64,000 nt of DNA from Antonospora locustae (taxonomy: Eukaryota; Microsporidia). This document shows, piece after piece, positions 11,180 through 19,404 of this stretch. The notes under the pieces are model-generated. The model saw nothing but the letters and a program-made list of their open reading frames with translations. It made no database searches and was not told the DNA's origin. The stretch covers positions 62,001 through 126,000 of the forward strand of contig CM017448.1 of assembly GCA_007674295.1 (NCBI GenBank), given 5' to 3'. Position 1 is the first letter of the stretch, and each line of letters opens with the position of its first letter. The position numbers were made by a program, and so were the translations under genes.

Positions 11180-13387
11180 ATGCTGAGAAGCGAGGATATG
11201 GATTACTACAACATCTACATCAGTAAGGACAATGCACGTAACACGGTAGCGGAACTTGGACGTACCGAATTTGTACACTTCGTAAATCTCAACGAAAATA
11301 AGTCTCCTGCAAACAATTCCCTTTTTAAGAAGGAAGTTCGCTACCTGGAGAAGCTCAAGCTCAAGCTTGACACGATAATCAAAGAAATCGAGATAAGGTC
11401 CATGTGTCTCGGCGAGATTACGGACATCGCGATTGACATTAACGATGTAGAAGTACAACTAGAAAAGACATATCAACGATTGCAGAGTCTTAAAGAAATA
11501 GAAGCGGAAACAAACGAGTATCTGGAGAGGCTGAAGGAAGACCTCTTCATGTTAAAGGAATGCGAAATCTTTTTTGGCGAAGAGTCTGAGGAGAACAAGG
11601 ACTGCGTCGTGCACTTGGGATATCTCGTTGGGATTATTTGCAAGGAGAAGGCGCAGCTGTTCGACTCAGTCATCAGAAATTCACTGAAAAGGAATTTTAT
11701 GATACACAAGAACGATGTCTTCCTGCATTCTGGAAACAAAACATGTTATATCGTCCTGACACACGGATCTGAGTCTCTTGCAAAGGCGATGAAGATTTTC
11801 TCGTCGCTTGGCGGAAGGATGCACAACATGGAGGACGATAAATACCGAGAAAGAACAAAGAGTGTCCTCACCGTCACGTCGCTAATATCTCAGATTTCTC
11901 GAATCGCACAAAGTAACAGGGAGACGCTGCGCGCTTTCCTTGAAACCACATCAAAACAAGTCAGAAACTGGCGGTTTGTAATTTCAAAGGAAACTGAAAT
12001 ATTCAGGACGCTCAATTATTTTCAAAGCAACTACCAACCTGAGATTTTTCAGGACGGAAAAAACGTAGATGTCGCTCTTCAGAGTGGAAGCTCTGCCACA
12101 ACGCACCACGAGAAGAACATAATCGGTGAGGCGTGGGTTCCGAGGCGTTTCAAGTCTCGCTTTGAGGAATGTGCAAGGTTCGTTAACGAGAATCACGGCT
12201 CAATGTCATACGAAATGACATCAGGTGTGGGTATCCCTCCTACGCTGATTATAACAAATGAGTACACACGCGTCTATCAAGAACTCAACAATATGTTCGA
12301 TATTCCGTTTTACAAGGAAATTAATCCTGGAATATTTGTCCTTTTCACGTTTCCGGCACTCTTTGGCCTGATGTTCTCTGATGCGTTTCATGGTCTTTTA
12401 ATTGTGCTTCTAAGTCTTTTTCTAATATTCCGTGGAGAGCACGTAAAACCAGCCTTCCTGAAGAAGGCTCTCGCCTACCGCTACTTGCTGCTTTCTCTTG
12501 GAATTTCGGCTGTCTATTTTGGACTGCTTTTCAATGACTTCGGGTCGGTGCACATTCCCCTCTTCAAGTCAAGAATACGTGGTCAGGCGAGCTTCTACCC
12601 ATTCGGAATCGATTGGGGCTGGCACGATAACAAAAACAAGTCAGAATTCTACAACAGCCTTAAAATGAAAATGTCGGTTATCGTTGGATCGATTCACATG
12701 GGATTTGGAATGGTTCTGTCGTACTTAAACACACTTGAGGAGACTAATTACGTGAAACTTTACACCGAAATAATCCCGCAGTCGGTGTTATTTTCCGCAT
12801 TCAACGGATATCTTGTTTTTCTTATTTTCTACAAGTGGATCGTCAGAGATGTTCGCGTTTCGTTGATAGAAGTGCTCATTGACATGTACACAGATCCCTT
12901 CAAGGACATAGCGCTATATCGAGGACAGACATACGTACAAAGACTGCTGCTTTCTATGATGGTCACTTCTGCCACTTGGCTGCTCTTTTCCAAACCTGTT
13001 TACGTTTTCTTCTTCAGAAGAAAGGCGGAAAGCGTGGACTGGACGGGATTCATAATTGGACATTTCATACATGTTATGGAGTTTGGTGTCGGACTCATTT
13101 CAAACACCGCATCGTACCTTCGACTTTGGGCGGTCTCCCTTGCGCACTCGACGCTTACTGAGATCCTGCACGAGGAAACGTTCGGAAAGTCACTGGTCCG
13201 AGGAATCATCGCCTCTCCTATCTATTTCGTCCTGCTCATCGCAATCCTCTGCGGCATGGAAGGCGTGAGTGCCGCTCTTCACGCGCTGAGGTTGAACTGG
13301 ATCGAGTTCAACTCAAAGTTCATAAGCGGAAAAGGAATTGCATTCTCACCACTCGTCTTCAGAGAGTGGTACGATAAAGATAATTAA
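11180..13387 (+). CDS. VPH1: V-type ATPase V0 subunit a
   Basis: 735-residue subunit a of the proton-pumping V-ATPase, which forms the proton half-channels and links V0 to V1. It opens with MLRSEDMDYYNIYIS, typical of this family. A soluble coiled-coil N-terminal half of about 360 residues is followed by a membrane half of multiple helices. The essential arginine lies in ASYLRLWAVSLAHS near residue 655, where the family has SYLRLWALSLAHA. NPGIFVLFTFPALFGLMFSD is another conserved block. Length is slightly below yeast Vph1 (about 840). It probably acts on vacuole-like or spore compartments. No CCC run abuts this start. Confidence 0.95.
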   Translation: MLRSEDMDYYNIYISKDNARNTVAELGRTEFVHFVNLNENKSPANNSLFKKEVRYLEKLKLKLDTIIKEIEIRSMCLGEITDIAIDINDVEVQLEKTYQRLQSLKEIEAETNEYLERLKEDLFMLKECEIFFGEESEENKDCVVHLGYLVGIICKEKAQLFDSVIRNSLKRNFMIHKNDVFLHSGNKTCYIVLTHGSESLAKAMKIFSSLGGRMHNMEDDKYRERTKSVLTVTSLISQISRIAQSNRETLRAFLETTSKQVRNWRFVISKETEIFRTLNYFQSNYQPEIFQDGKNVDVALQSGSSATTHHEKNIIGEAWVPRRFKSRFEECARFVNENHGSMSYEMTSGVGIPPTLIITNEYTRVYQELNNMFDIPFYKEINPGIFVLFTFPALFGLMFSDAFHGLLIVLLSLFLIFRGEHVKPAFLKKALAYRYLLLSLGISAVYFGLLFNDFGSVHIPLFKSRIRGQASFYPFGIDWGWHDNKNKSEFYNSLKMKMSVIVGSIHMGFGMVLSYLNTLEETNYVKLYTEIIPQSVLFSAFNGYLVFLIFYKWIVRDVRVSLIEVLIDMYTDPFKDIALYRGQTYVQRLLLSMMVTSATWLLFSKPVYVFFFRRKAESVDWTGFIIGHFIHVMEFGVGLISNTASYLRLWAVSLAHSTLTEILHEETFGKSLVRGIIASPIYFVLLIAILCGMEGVSAALHALRLNWIEFNSKFISGKGIAFSPLVFREWYDKDN

Positions 13388-13513
13388 ACAATTTTATATT
13401 TTTATATCCTGATTTTTTGTATCAATTTTGCAATAGATCGTAAAACGGTTTTATTTGAAAGCTTGCAATTGGTGTCTGCTGCTTGAACAAGCGGAGATAC
13501 ACGTTAATGGATG

Positions 13514-13861
13514 CTAATACAGTTTGTAGTCTCTAATAAAGCACAAAAGGTTGCTGCAGTCCTTTTTTTCGTATGGTCTCAGTGCAATGCACGTGACTTC
13601 GCTTTCAGGCTGCTCGATCCATGCGTAGTATTCGTAACAGTTTTCGGTCAGAAAGTGCGTGAGGCTACTGCACTGTGCCCCATTCACTTTCAGCACTACC
13701 TTTGTCATCTCTGATAAGTTCTGCAGATACCGTTGTGTGTCGGGAACGTTCCTGAATACGAAGATGGCTGCAACGCATGCATGGCATGCCTGAGCAACCT
13801 GTCCGCCCCTGCTGATTGTAGAGATGTCTGTCCTGAGAAACACGTACTGTACAAGGGCCAT
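13514..13861 (-). CDS. PTRHD1-like protein (peptidyl-tRNA hydrolase 2 fold)
   Basis: 115-residue protein. It contains VQYVFLRTDI, GGQVAQACHAC, WIEQPE and TCIALRPYEKKD. This combination matches PTRHD1 (VQYLVLRKDL, VAQACHA, LEQPENIATCIALRPY) rather than canonical Pth2, whose start is a lysine-rich KMVLVVR strand. Whether PTRHD1 hydrolyses peptidyl-tRNA is uncertain. The frame begins earlier at a GTG, but the ATG at 13861 is directly preceded by CCC and matches the family start. Its start lies 40 bp downstream of the stop of TFB4 on the same strand. Confidence 0.8.
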   Translation of the reverse strand: MALVQYVFLRTDISTISRGGQVAQACHACVAAIFVFRNVPDTQRYLQNLSEMTKVVLKVNGAQCSSLTHFLTENCYEYYAWIEQPESEVTCIALRPYEKKDCSNLLCFIRDYKLY

Positions 13862-13901
13862 GGGCACCTTCACAAAGCTTTTATCACATTCTGGAAGATG
13901 T

Positions 13902-14525
13902 TCATCGAAACTCAAACTTGATTTTGCACTTTCTGCAGATGGGGACGACACCGCAATAAATCGCTAAACATATCGGACACACGAGTCCGAGAGAAATTGC
14001 TCTGTTGTGGCAGGTACAGCTTGCCTGAAAGCTGATTGGTTGGCTTTCGCAGCGAGTGCCAAGAATCCACATGAAAAACCTGCTCAGCGGTTCGCCCTTC
14101 CAGTACATTCCTCCAGTCATCAAGGCAGCCTGCTTGGCAACTTCGTTCTCGTCGAAGTTCAACGAGTCGATGCGGACTCCAAGCTTCTGTGCGCCAAAGG
14201 CGCAGCGCAGCAGGTCTTTGTCTGCTCTGAACGAGACGATCAGGACTCGCGACGCACATCCGTAGATGTTCGCAAGACACAGCGCGTATCCAAGATCAGT
14301 ACTGAGAGGTGCGTCCTCCTCATGTCGGAGGTCCTTGACAAAGCTTTCCAAACTCGCTATGCTTGAGTCAAAAATGATTTTTCGAGAGACAACGATGATT
14401 CGGTTGTCGACATGTAATTTCAGAAATGTGTTGAAGAAGACGATGATTGACGATAATGTCTTCGAAGGATCAGAAATCTCCTGCCATCGTGCACGGCTTC
14501 TTTGCAGAACCACAAACAACATCAT
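13902..14525 (-). CDS. TFB4: TFIIH subunit Tfb4 (p34/GTF2H3)
   Basis: 207-residue core TFIIH subunit used in transcription initiation and nucleotide excision repair. A von Willebrand A-like domain starts at MMLFVVLQRS. RVLIVSF and the FGAQKLGVRIDSLNFDE segment follow, then GGMYWK and a short linker. The C-terminal C4 zinc module is C-x-C at ASCTCHN, then CPICLAIYCG, then CRKC, the hallmark of Tfb4. Human p34 is about 308 residues, so loops are trimmed. The start is the first of two ATGs, with ACCC about 10 nt upstream. The frame runs 60 codons further but would overlap the divergent DCP1 gene. Confidence 0.9.
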   Translation of the reverse strand: MMLFVVLQRSRARWQEISDPSKTLSSIIVFFNTFLKLHVDNRIIVVSRKIIFDSSIASLESFVKDLRHEEDAPLSTDLGYALCLANIYGCASRVLIVSFRADKDLLRCAFGAQKLGVRIDSLNFDENEVAKQAALMTGGMYWKGEPLSRFFMWILGTRCESQPISFQASCTCHNRAISLGLVCPICLAIYCGVVPICRKCKIKFEFR

Positions 14526-14654
14526 CACGTCTGGGTATTTTTTCCCTTCTGCTAAGTGAATCGCTTCTGTGGCTTTGCATGTGACCATCACATGTTTTAT
14601 GTTCAGCACTGCGTTGCTGTTCTTCCTGCTATCGAGAACGCCGTCAACACCCCA

Positions 14655-15038
14655 ATGATGCTCGAAAGAGTGCTGTTGAAAAAGGATCACTTCTTTACAA
14701 ATCACATTCTTTCAGTCAGCAAAGTAAAGCTTTTTGTGTTCAAGACAAGATGGACTGAAACAAACATCGAGGGACCGATGTTTCTTTACCAGCGCAGCAA
14801 GGAACCGTTGAGGCGTTTCATAATATTCAACACAAAAAGGCCTCGTGATTTTGTGTTTGACTTCGACCTGAATCTTAGCTACGCACTTGAAAATCAGTTT
14901 CTAATGCTCAAGCGTAACTTCGTATATGGCGTCTGGTTTTACAGCCGAGACGAGTTCATCAGAATGCGGAAAGTGCTTGAGGATCTCCAGGAGTCAGTTG
15001 TCAAAACACGATCTACGTTCTTTGCATCGGAGAAGTAG
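14655..15038 (+). CDS. DCP1: mRNA decapping activator DCP1 (EVH1 domain)
   Basis: 127-residue EVH1-fold protein that activates the decapping enzyme Dcp2 in 5'-to-3' mRNA decay. The order of motifs is diagnostic: VKLFVFKTRW, NIEGPMFLYQRS, RFIIFNT, DFDLNLSYALENQFLMLK and YGVWFYSRDE, matching DCP1's VEGTLFVY, FTIMNR and IYGIWFY. It is almost only the EVH1 domain. Two adjacent ATGs follow CCCCA; the open frame upstream of them overlaps TFB4 and is not used. It diverges from TFB4 with 129 bp between start codons and converges on the RING gene with a 21-bp gap. Confidence 0.88.
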   Translation: MMLERVLLKKDHFFTNHILSVSKVKLFVFKTRWTETNIEGPMFLYQRSKEPLRRFIIFNTKRPRDFVFDFDLNLSYALENQFLMLKRNFVYGVWFYSRDEFIRMRKVLEDLQESVVKTRSTFFASEK

Positions 15039-15059
15039 CAACAGCCTGGAAACACATCG

Positions 15060-15602
15060 CTAGCGGTACACAGCGACCCAGTAGTACAAAAACAGGCATC
15101 CAAAGAGTCCCCACCCGACACCGATCTGCACGTTTTGGAGCTTTGTGATACTGAGAAAGTAGCGAATTCCCCTGCAGCTTTTTTTCATGAGGTCACCCAT
15201 AACGCCTTCATAGCTGCTAAAAGTCTCTTTGTATGCACTGTCCTCAAGGAGACACTTGTTTCCGTAGTTTATCTTCACTCCGCGCGGGTGAATCGGAATC
15301 AGATCGTTTTCCTCGTTGTGCCCACGGCAGACAGGACAGACACTGGGTTTCTCCTTCAGGCTGTACCACTTTTTCACGCACAGCCAGCAGTACACATGGC
15401 CGCATAGCGTTATCACAGGGACTTTGGGGTTGTCTCGACAGATGTTGCACAGAAACATCGTGCTCACTACAGCAACGTCAAATTCATCTGTGTAGTACGG
15501 TACCTCGTAGTACTTCTCCGCAAGAAGAATGCGCACTTGCGCTATCACTCGCTGCAACATTCGTGCTGCTAGTAGGATGACTTTCGACAGCAACGGCGGC
15601 AT
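15060..15602 (-). CDS. RING-finger E3 with C-terminal membrane anchor (RNF5/RNF185-like)
   Basis: 180-residue probable ubiquitin ligase. A C3HC4 RING near residues 48-90 reads CNIC, then CGHVYCWLC and CPVC, followed by IPIHPRG, which resembles the RNF5/RNF185/RMA1 family. The C-terminal end is a hydrophobic helix (GVGWGLFGCLFLYYW), so the protein should sit in the ER membrane with its RING facing the cytosol and serve ER-associated degradation. The N-terminal helix LLSKVILLAARMLQRVIA may also be membrane-associated. I chose the ATG directly preceded by CCC; the open frame extends about 68 codons further. Confidence 0.8.
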   Translation of the reverse strand: MPPLLSKVILLAARMLQRVIAQVRILLAEKYYEVPYYTDEFDVAVVSTMFLCNICRDNPKVPVITLCGHVYCWLCVKKWYSLKEKPSVCPVCRGHNEENDLIPIHPRGVKINYGNKCLLEDSAYKETFSSYEGVMGDLMKKSCRGIRYFLSITKLQNVQIGVGWGLFGCLFLYYWVAVYR

Positions 15603-16652
15603 GGGCTGCCGCCCCGCAGGGTTGAAGCAAAACGAAGTCCATATAACAGAAAGGTTTTGTGCTTGCAAAGGGAGAAAAAAGCATCTTGAAAGGCACTTCT
15701 CAAAGGGAAAGACGCATGTAGTCTCGTTTAAAACGAGAAGAGCATTAAGCTTGCCAATGCACTGCAAGACAACAAATTCTGAAGATGCAGTATACTGATT
15801 GTGCAATCATCACAAGAAAGTTACGATGCAATAAAAAATGACAAAGCCTGCGCAGAATAACGAGAAGGAAAGAGAGCCTCGCACAGAGACGGTAGAAAAA
15901 GACCATAATAAAACCTACGACAGATGATGCAAAAAGCCTCGTATTGTACAGTTTTGAATCTGTTTTAAAGACACGAAGCTTACGCTGTGGAAAAGTGTTT
16001 CTGTAAAGCTTTGAAGAGGAGAATTTGTGCTATTCACGAACGTTGGAGTTTGCAGATATGCTGTTTCTTAGTGAATCGTTTGGAAACAAATGCTTGAATA
16101 TGCTGCTTATTCTGTGAGCAACAGCATTAAACAATGTTTTTGCTTGCTGCCTCGCAATTTGAGCATCTTTCGCCTGCGAACCTGGTGGAAAAGAGCCAAA
16201 ACACACACAAATAACCGGTTTAAAGGAAAATGCAGGCAGTTGAAGCGATAATCACGCCCATGGCAATTCGTAAAGCATCTAACGCGAACACATAAGAGTT
16301 GCAGGGAAACTTGCAAAGAACTTTCATAATCCGGAAGAACCCAAACAGAGAAGCTACATGAATTTCGCGGATGCTATGGCAGGCCATTCACGTCTCCCTG
16401 AAAAAGCGAACACAGGTCTGTGGCGGGTTGAATGGTTTTGTCAAAAAATGCACGCCGTGGGAAGCAAAGAAAAGAAAGCGCTGTTCTGGAAATCGAGTCT
16501 AAGAAGCTCAAAAAAGCTGCGATTTACTCGGTGCAAATCGCAAGACCAGCTTGAAGCCCAGCAATGGAAACATAAGCATTCACGCTCTGATCAAGCATGA
16601 GGAAAGTGTGACGAAGCGCCAAATTCTGTTTTTGAGTTTTATTTTGGCATCA
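15603..16652. other. Long intergenic region without a recognisable gene
   Basis: At about 1.05 kb this is the longest gap in the gene-dense part. Two short frames (16107-16316 minus, 69 codons; 16358-16600 plus, 80 codons) have no recognisable motif. I looked for U2, U4, U5, U6, RNase P, SRP and tRNA signatures and found none that holds. It may contain an unrecognised structural RNA, a decayed gene or only regulatory DNA. Confidence 0.4.
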
Positions 16653-17213
16653 TCACTTCACCTCTTTGCTCACTGAGCTGCTTGACAGCCCGTCAGTCTT
16701 TTTGTCCATCAGCCAATCAGGTGCTTCTCTTCCGTTTCTCCACCTTGCAAATCTCATCTTCTCGTTCAGATAATATTGTCTGTACGCCTCTATGGGGTTG
16801 CTGCACTTGTATTTGTCGGGCATTGCTTGTGCGAAGACCTGCAGGTCCTCGGACTGAAAGACAAGCAGGTCCTTGTTGTTGTCGCACCAATCTATGACGT
16901 CCTCTGACTTGTGCCTTCGCTTGTATCTCCACGTGTATTCTGCACACAGTTCCCTTCCGTACACTATCAGCCAGCAAAAGTTTCCCCTCGACTGCCTGGC
17001 CCATAGCGAGCAGGGGTGGTTCTTGTGGCTGAGCTTGTACGGCACTTCAACGCTTTTGTCAGTGATGTTTACAAACGGGTTTGGCATCTTCAGCGCCACC
17101 GAAAAGACGCTGCTAAGCAGCTGAGCCGTTTCAAGTGGCATCTTCACGATGTGCTTGTCACACAGCATCTTTGCTGCAACCGCCGGGTCTTCGTCCAGCA
17201 CAAAGATGTTCAT
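16653..17213 (-). CDS. Phage/giant-virus-type conserved protein of unknown function
   Basis: 186-residue protein. Three blocks are characteristic of a small family I know from tailed phages (including cyanophages), some bacteria and large DNA viruses: MNIFVLDEDP followed by CDKHIVKMPLETAQLL; KLSHKNHPCSLWARQS, then WL and EYTWRYKRRHKS; and FAQAMPDKYK, AYRQYYLNEKMRFARW, PDWL. Conserved D, H, K, W, R and Y residues suggest an enzyme, but I know of no assigned function. It has the local CCCC signal three bases before its ATG and local-type codon use, so it looks resident rather than freshly arrived. It sits between two long gaps. Horizontal acquisition is an inference. Confidence 0.75.
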   Translation of the reverse strand: MNIFVLDEDPAVAAKMLCDKHIVKMPLETAQLLSSVFSVALKMPNPFVNITDKSVEVPYKLSHKNHPCSLWARQSRGNFCWLIVYGRELCAEYTWRYKRRHKSEDVIDWCDNNKDLLVFQSEDLQVFAQAMPDKYKCSNPIEAYRQYYLNEKMRFARWRNGREAPDWLMDKKTDGLSSSSVSKEVK

Positions 17214-17722
17214 TCAGGGGTTGAAGAGAGATGCTGCATCATAGCTTCTGCTCTGGCAAAACTAAAAGTGCGAAGAGCCGTGGCAGAATATGTCCTGTTT
17301 GTGCATTCTGCAAGTTTGCCTTCTGTTGCCCTTTATTTTTGCTGTCAATCCGTTTTCAGTATGCAAATTGCCTTTTTGAGCAATCAGTTGTAATTAGATT
17401 CTGTATATTGTAGTACTCATTCTGCTAATTGAGTTATTCTTTACACGTAGCACATAATTCCGTTTCTCTATCGCGTTTGAAACTCTTGCTTTGAGAAGTG
17501 CAGATTAACAGGTCTGATCGCTGTTTTAATGTTTCGCCGGTGTCTCTTTGAATATGTGCATTGGCCCACACTTAGACACGTCAGAAAGCTGTTCGCTTCT
17601 GACATGGTGGTAACAGAAGTTTTATTGGTATCGTGATAACAGCAGCAAAGACAATTTCTCCACTATTTGGCAACAGTTAGAAATAGAACGAAGCGGAATT
17701 TCCATTTGCAAGAGCCCCCGCA
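17214..17722. other. Divergent intergenic region with one hairpin
   Basis: About 510 bases between the phage-type gene and the reductase. No coding frame is convincing, and no flavodoxin-like coding sequence that could have belonged to the reductase is visible. It includes the inverted repeat at 17580-17603. Confidence 0.4.
17580..17603. repeat. Short inverted repeat (possible hairpin)
   Basis: GTCAGAA and TTCTGAC flank ten bases; allowing one bulged base the stem extends to about nine pairs. It lies about 120 bp upstream of the reductase start. It could be a regulatory or RNA hairpin, or chance. Confidence 0.3.
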
Positions 17723-18823
17723 ATGTTCAACGAAGTCCGGATACACTTCAGAGACTTCACGCCTCGAAGCTTTGTGCTGAGCACTGCAACGTGTCTTACA
17801 CACTCTGAGAGGGCGGAAAGGAGTTTTGTTGGTGAGATTCCGTACTGTGCAGTGGAGATAAAAAGCGTTTCAAGAAAACGCTGCTTGTGGAGGGAGGTTC
17901 ACTCGCTATCACTTGGAATGAAGACTGCGTTCTGTCCCGGAGACACAGTTGGACTGCTTGTGCCCAACGACGCGCAGATTGTGGACAGGCTCTTTGAAAT
18001 CTGCTTGCTGAGTGACACACGCGTCTCGATTTTGCGCAAAGGCAGACACGGATTCTCGTACTCAGGGTCGCTCTACGACTTCTTTTTGCATTATGTCGAC
18101 TTCCACACGCTGCCCAAAAAGTCGTTTCTCCACGCTCTGTCAAAGACGAGTCCTCAGGGCCAAATGCTTGAGTATCTCTGCTCGAAAGAGGGCACGCAGG
18201 ACTATTTTGGAATGCTGGGCAGAAACAACATCGTGGACATTATCGAAACATTCAAGTGCAGGCCCACGGCATCCATGCTCGTTGAGCATTGCGAGATAAT
18301 CAGACCGCGATTCTTCAGCCTGACAAACCATCGGGACAGCCACGCAGAGATTCTCGTCGGTGCCATCAGCAACGGACACGTGTCGCGATTTGTTGCAAGA
18401 TGCAGCGCGGGTGAGCTTGTCTGGTGCTACGTGAGAGAAAATAAGCTGATGCGGATGACATCTGCAGCGATCTTGCTGTGTATCTGCACGGGGACAGGAA
18501 TTGCGCCGTTCATTGCGTTTGCAAGAAACAAGGCGGAAGAGCAGATGCTATGGATCGTTTTTGGATGCCGAAACACAGAAGACGACCTTTCTGTGGACAT
18601 CGCAGCTGCAGATGGTGTGGAGATCAGCAGGGCGTTTTCCTCACGGGGCGAGTATGTGACTGACATTCTTGCGCGGAACGAGGGACGCGTTGAAGCATTT
18701 TTTTGCAAAGGCGACGTCTTCGTGTGTGGAGGTCCTGAGATGCAGAGAAGCGTGATGTGTTTTATTGAGTCCCGCTTTGGCAGGAATGCTGCGGAAAAGG
18801 TGCTCCGTGATGACTGGAGATGA
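17723..18823 (+). CDS. FAD/NADPH reductase of the diflavin family, flavodoxin domain absent
   Basis: 366 residues matching the C-terminal two thirds of diflavin reductases (Tah18/NDOR1, methionine synthase reductase, P450 reductase). The FAD domain has CPGDTVGLLVPND and RPRFFSLTN. The NADPH domain has CICTGTGIAPF, FGCRN and FVCGGPEMQ. In Tah18 these domains pass electrons from NADPH through FAD to an N-terminal FMN flavodoxin and on to Dre2 for cytosolic Fe-S assembly. Here the flavodoxin module of roughly 150 residues is missing, and the ATG preceded by CCCCC leaves no room for it in frame. Either it is encoded elsewhere, or this protein reduces its partner directly. Tah18 is the likeliest ancestor because that pathway is essential. 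Confidence 0.75.
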   Translation: MFNEVRIHFRDFTPRSFVLSTATCLTHSERAERSFVGEIPYCAVEIKSVSRKRCLWREVHSLSLGMKTAFCPGDTVGLLVPNDAQIVDRLFEICLLSDTRVSILRKGRHGFSYSGSLYDFFLHYVDFHTLPKKSFLHALSKTSPQGQMLEYLCSKEGTQDYFGMLGRNNIVDIIETFKCRPTASMLVEHCEIIRPRFFSLTNHRDSHAEILVGAISNGHVSRFVARCSAGELVWCYVRENKLMRMTSAAILLCICTGTGIAPFIAFARNKAEEQMLWIVFGCRNTEDDLSVDIAAADGVEISRAFSSRGEYVTDILARNEGRVEAFFCKGDVFVCGGPEMQRSVMCFIESRFGRNAAEKVLRDDWR

Positions 18824-18853
18824 CGTAAGTGAGAGCATCGTACTCGAGCCCCA

Positions 18854-19396
18854 ATGTTGCCGGTCGATGTTCTGAGCAGCATGCTCGAGAAGATGCATGA
18901 GTATCCGCACAAGGCGAGGCACTACAACAGAATTCTTTTGCGAAGCATCGAAACGTACAGGCGGAAGTACCGGCGGGCGCTCAGAGACCTGCTGCGGGGT
19001 GCCGCTGAAACTGCACCACTGAATAGAAAGCATAAGTACGAGACAAAGATATCTGAGGCACTCGACGCGAAGGTCGCAGCATCCAGAAAGATGCTCGAGC
19101 TTACATCTGCAATGGTAGACGAGATGGAGCAGCTGCTGAAGGCAAGCGACGCAGCAGTCAGCATGGACATTCCCTCCGTGCAGAACACACCAAACGTCGT
19201 CCACGTGGGCGACGTGACAGAAGGAACGTTCTGCAAGTGCAGACAGCCCGCTTATAGTGACATGATCTGCTGCGACTCTCTGCGATGCAGAACGAAGTGG
19301 TTCCACTTCAGATGCGTTGGGCTCACGAGTGTCCCAAAGGGCAGCTGGCACTGTCCGGAGTGCAGAAAGGACTGGCGGCTCTGCAGAGTGGGGTAG
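18854..19396 (+). CDS. ING-family PHD finger protein
   Basis: 180-residue nuclear subunit of histone acetyltransferase or deacetylase complexes (compare Yng1, Yng2 and Pho23). An N-terminal helical ING domain fills residues 1-100. The C-terminal C4HC3 PHD finger has CKC, MICCDSLRCRTKWFHFRCVG and WHCPEC, matching ING fingers ([20 protein letters not shown]) that bind histone H3 trimethylated at lysine 4. The aromatic cage residue before FHF is present. CCCC precedes the ATG. The start lies 30 bp after the reductase stop, and the gene converges on the WD40 gene with an 8-bp gap. Confidence 0.9.
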   Translation: MLPVDVLSSMLEKMHEYPHKARHYNRILLRSIETYRRKYRRALRDLLRGAAETAPLNRKHKYETKISEALDAKVAASRKMLELTSAMVDEMEQLLKASDAAVSMDIPSVQNTPNVVHVGDVTEGTFCKCRQPAYSDMICCDSLRCRTKWFHFRCVGLTSVPKGSWHCPECRKDWRLCRVG

Positions 19397-19404
19397 TGCG
19401 GGTC

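Noticed and set aside
15883..15889. ACAGAGA, the core element of U6 snRNA, in the long gap
   Set aside because: The following bases lack the U6 AGC triad region and stem-loop; seven bases alone are expected by chance.
18641..19351. Minus-strand frame of 236 codons
   Set aside because: Antisense to the reductase end and the ING gene with its intact PHD finger; a compositional shadow.
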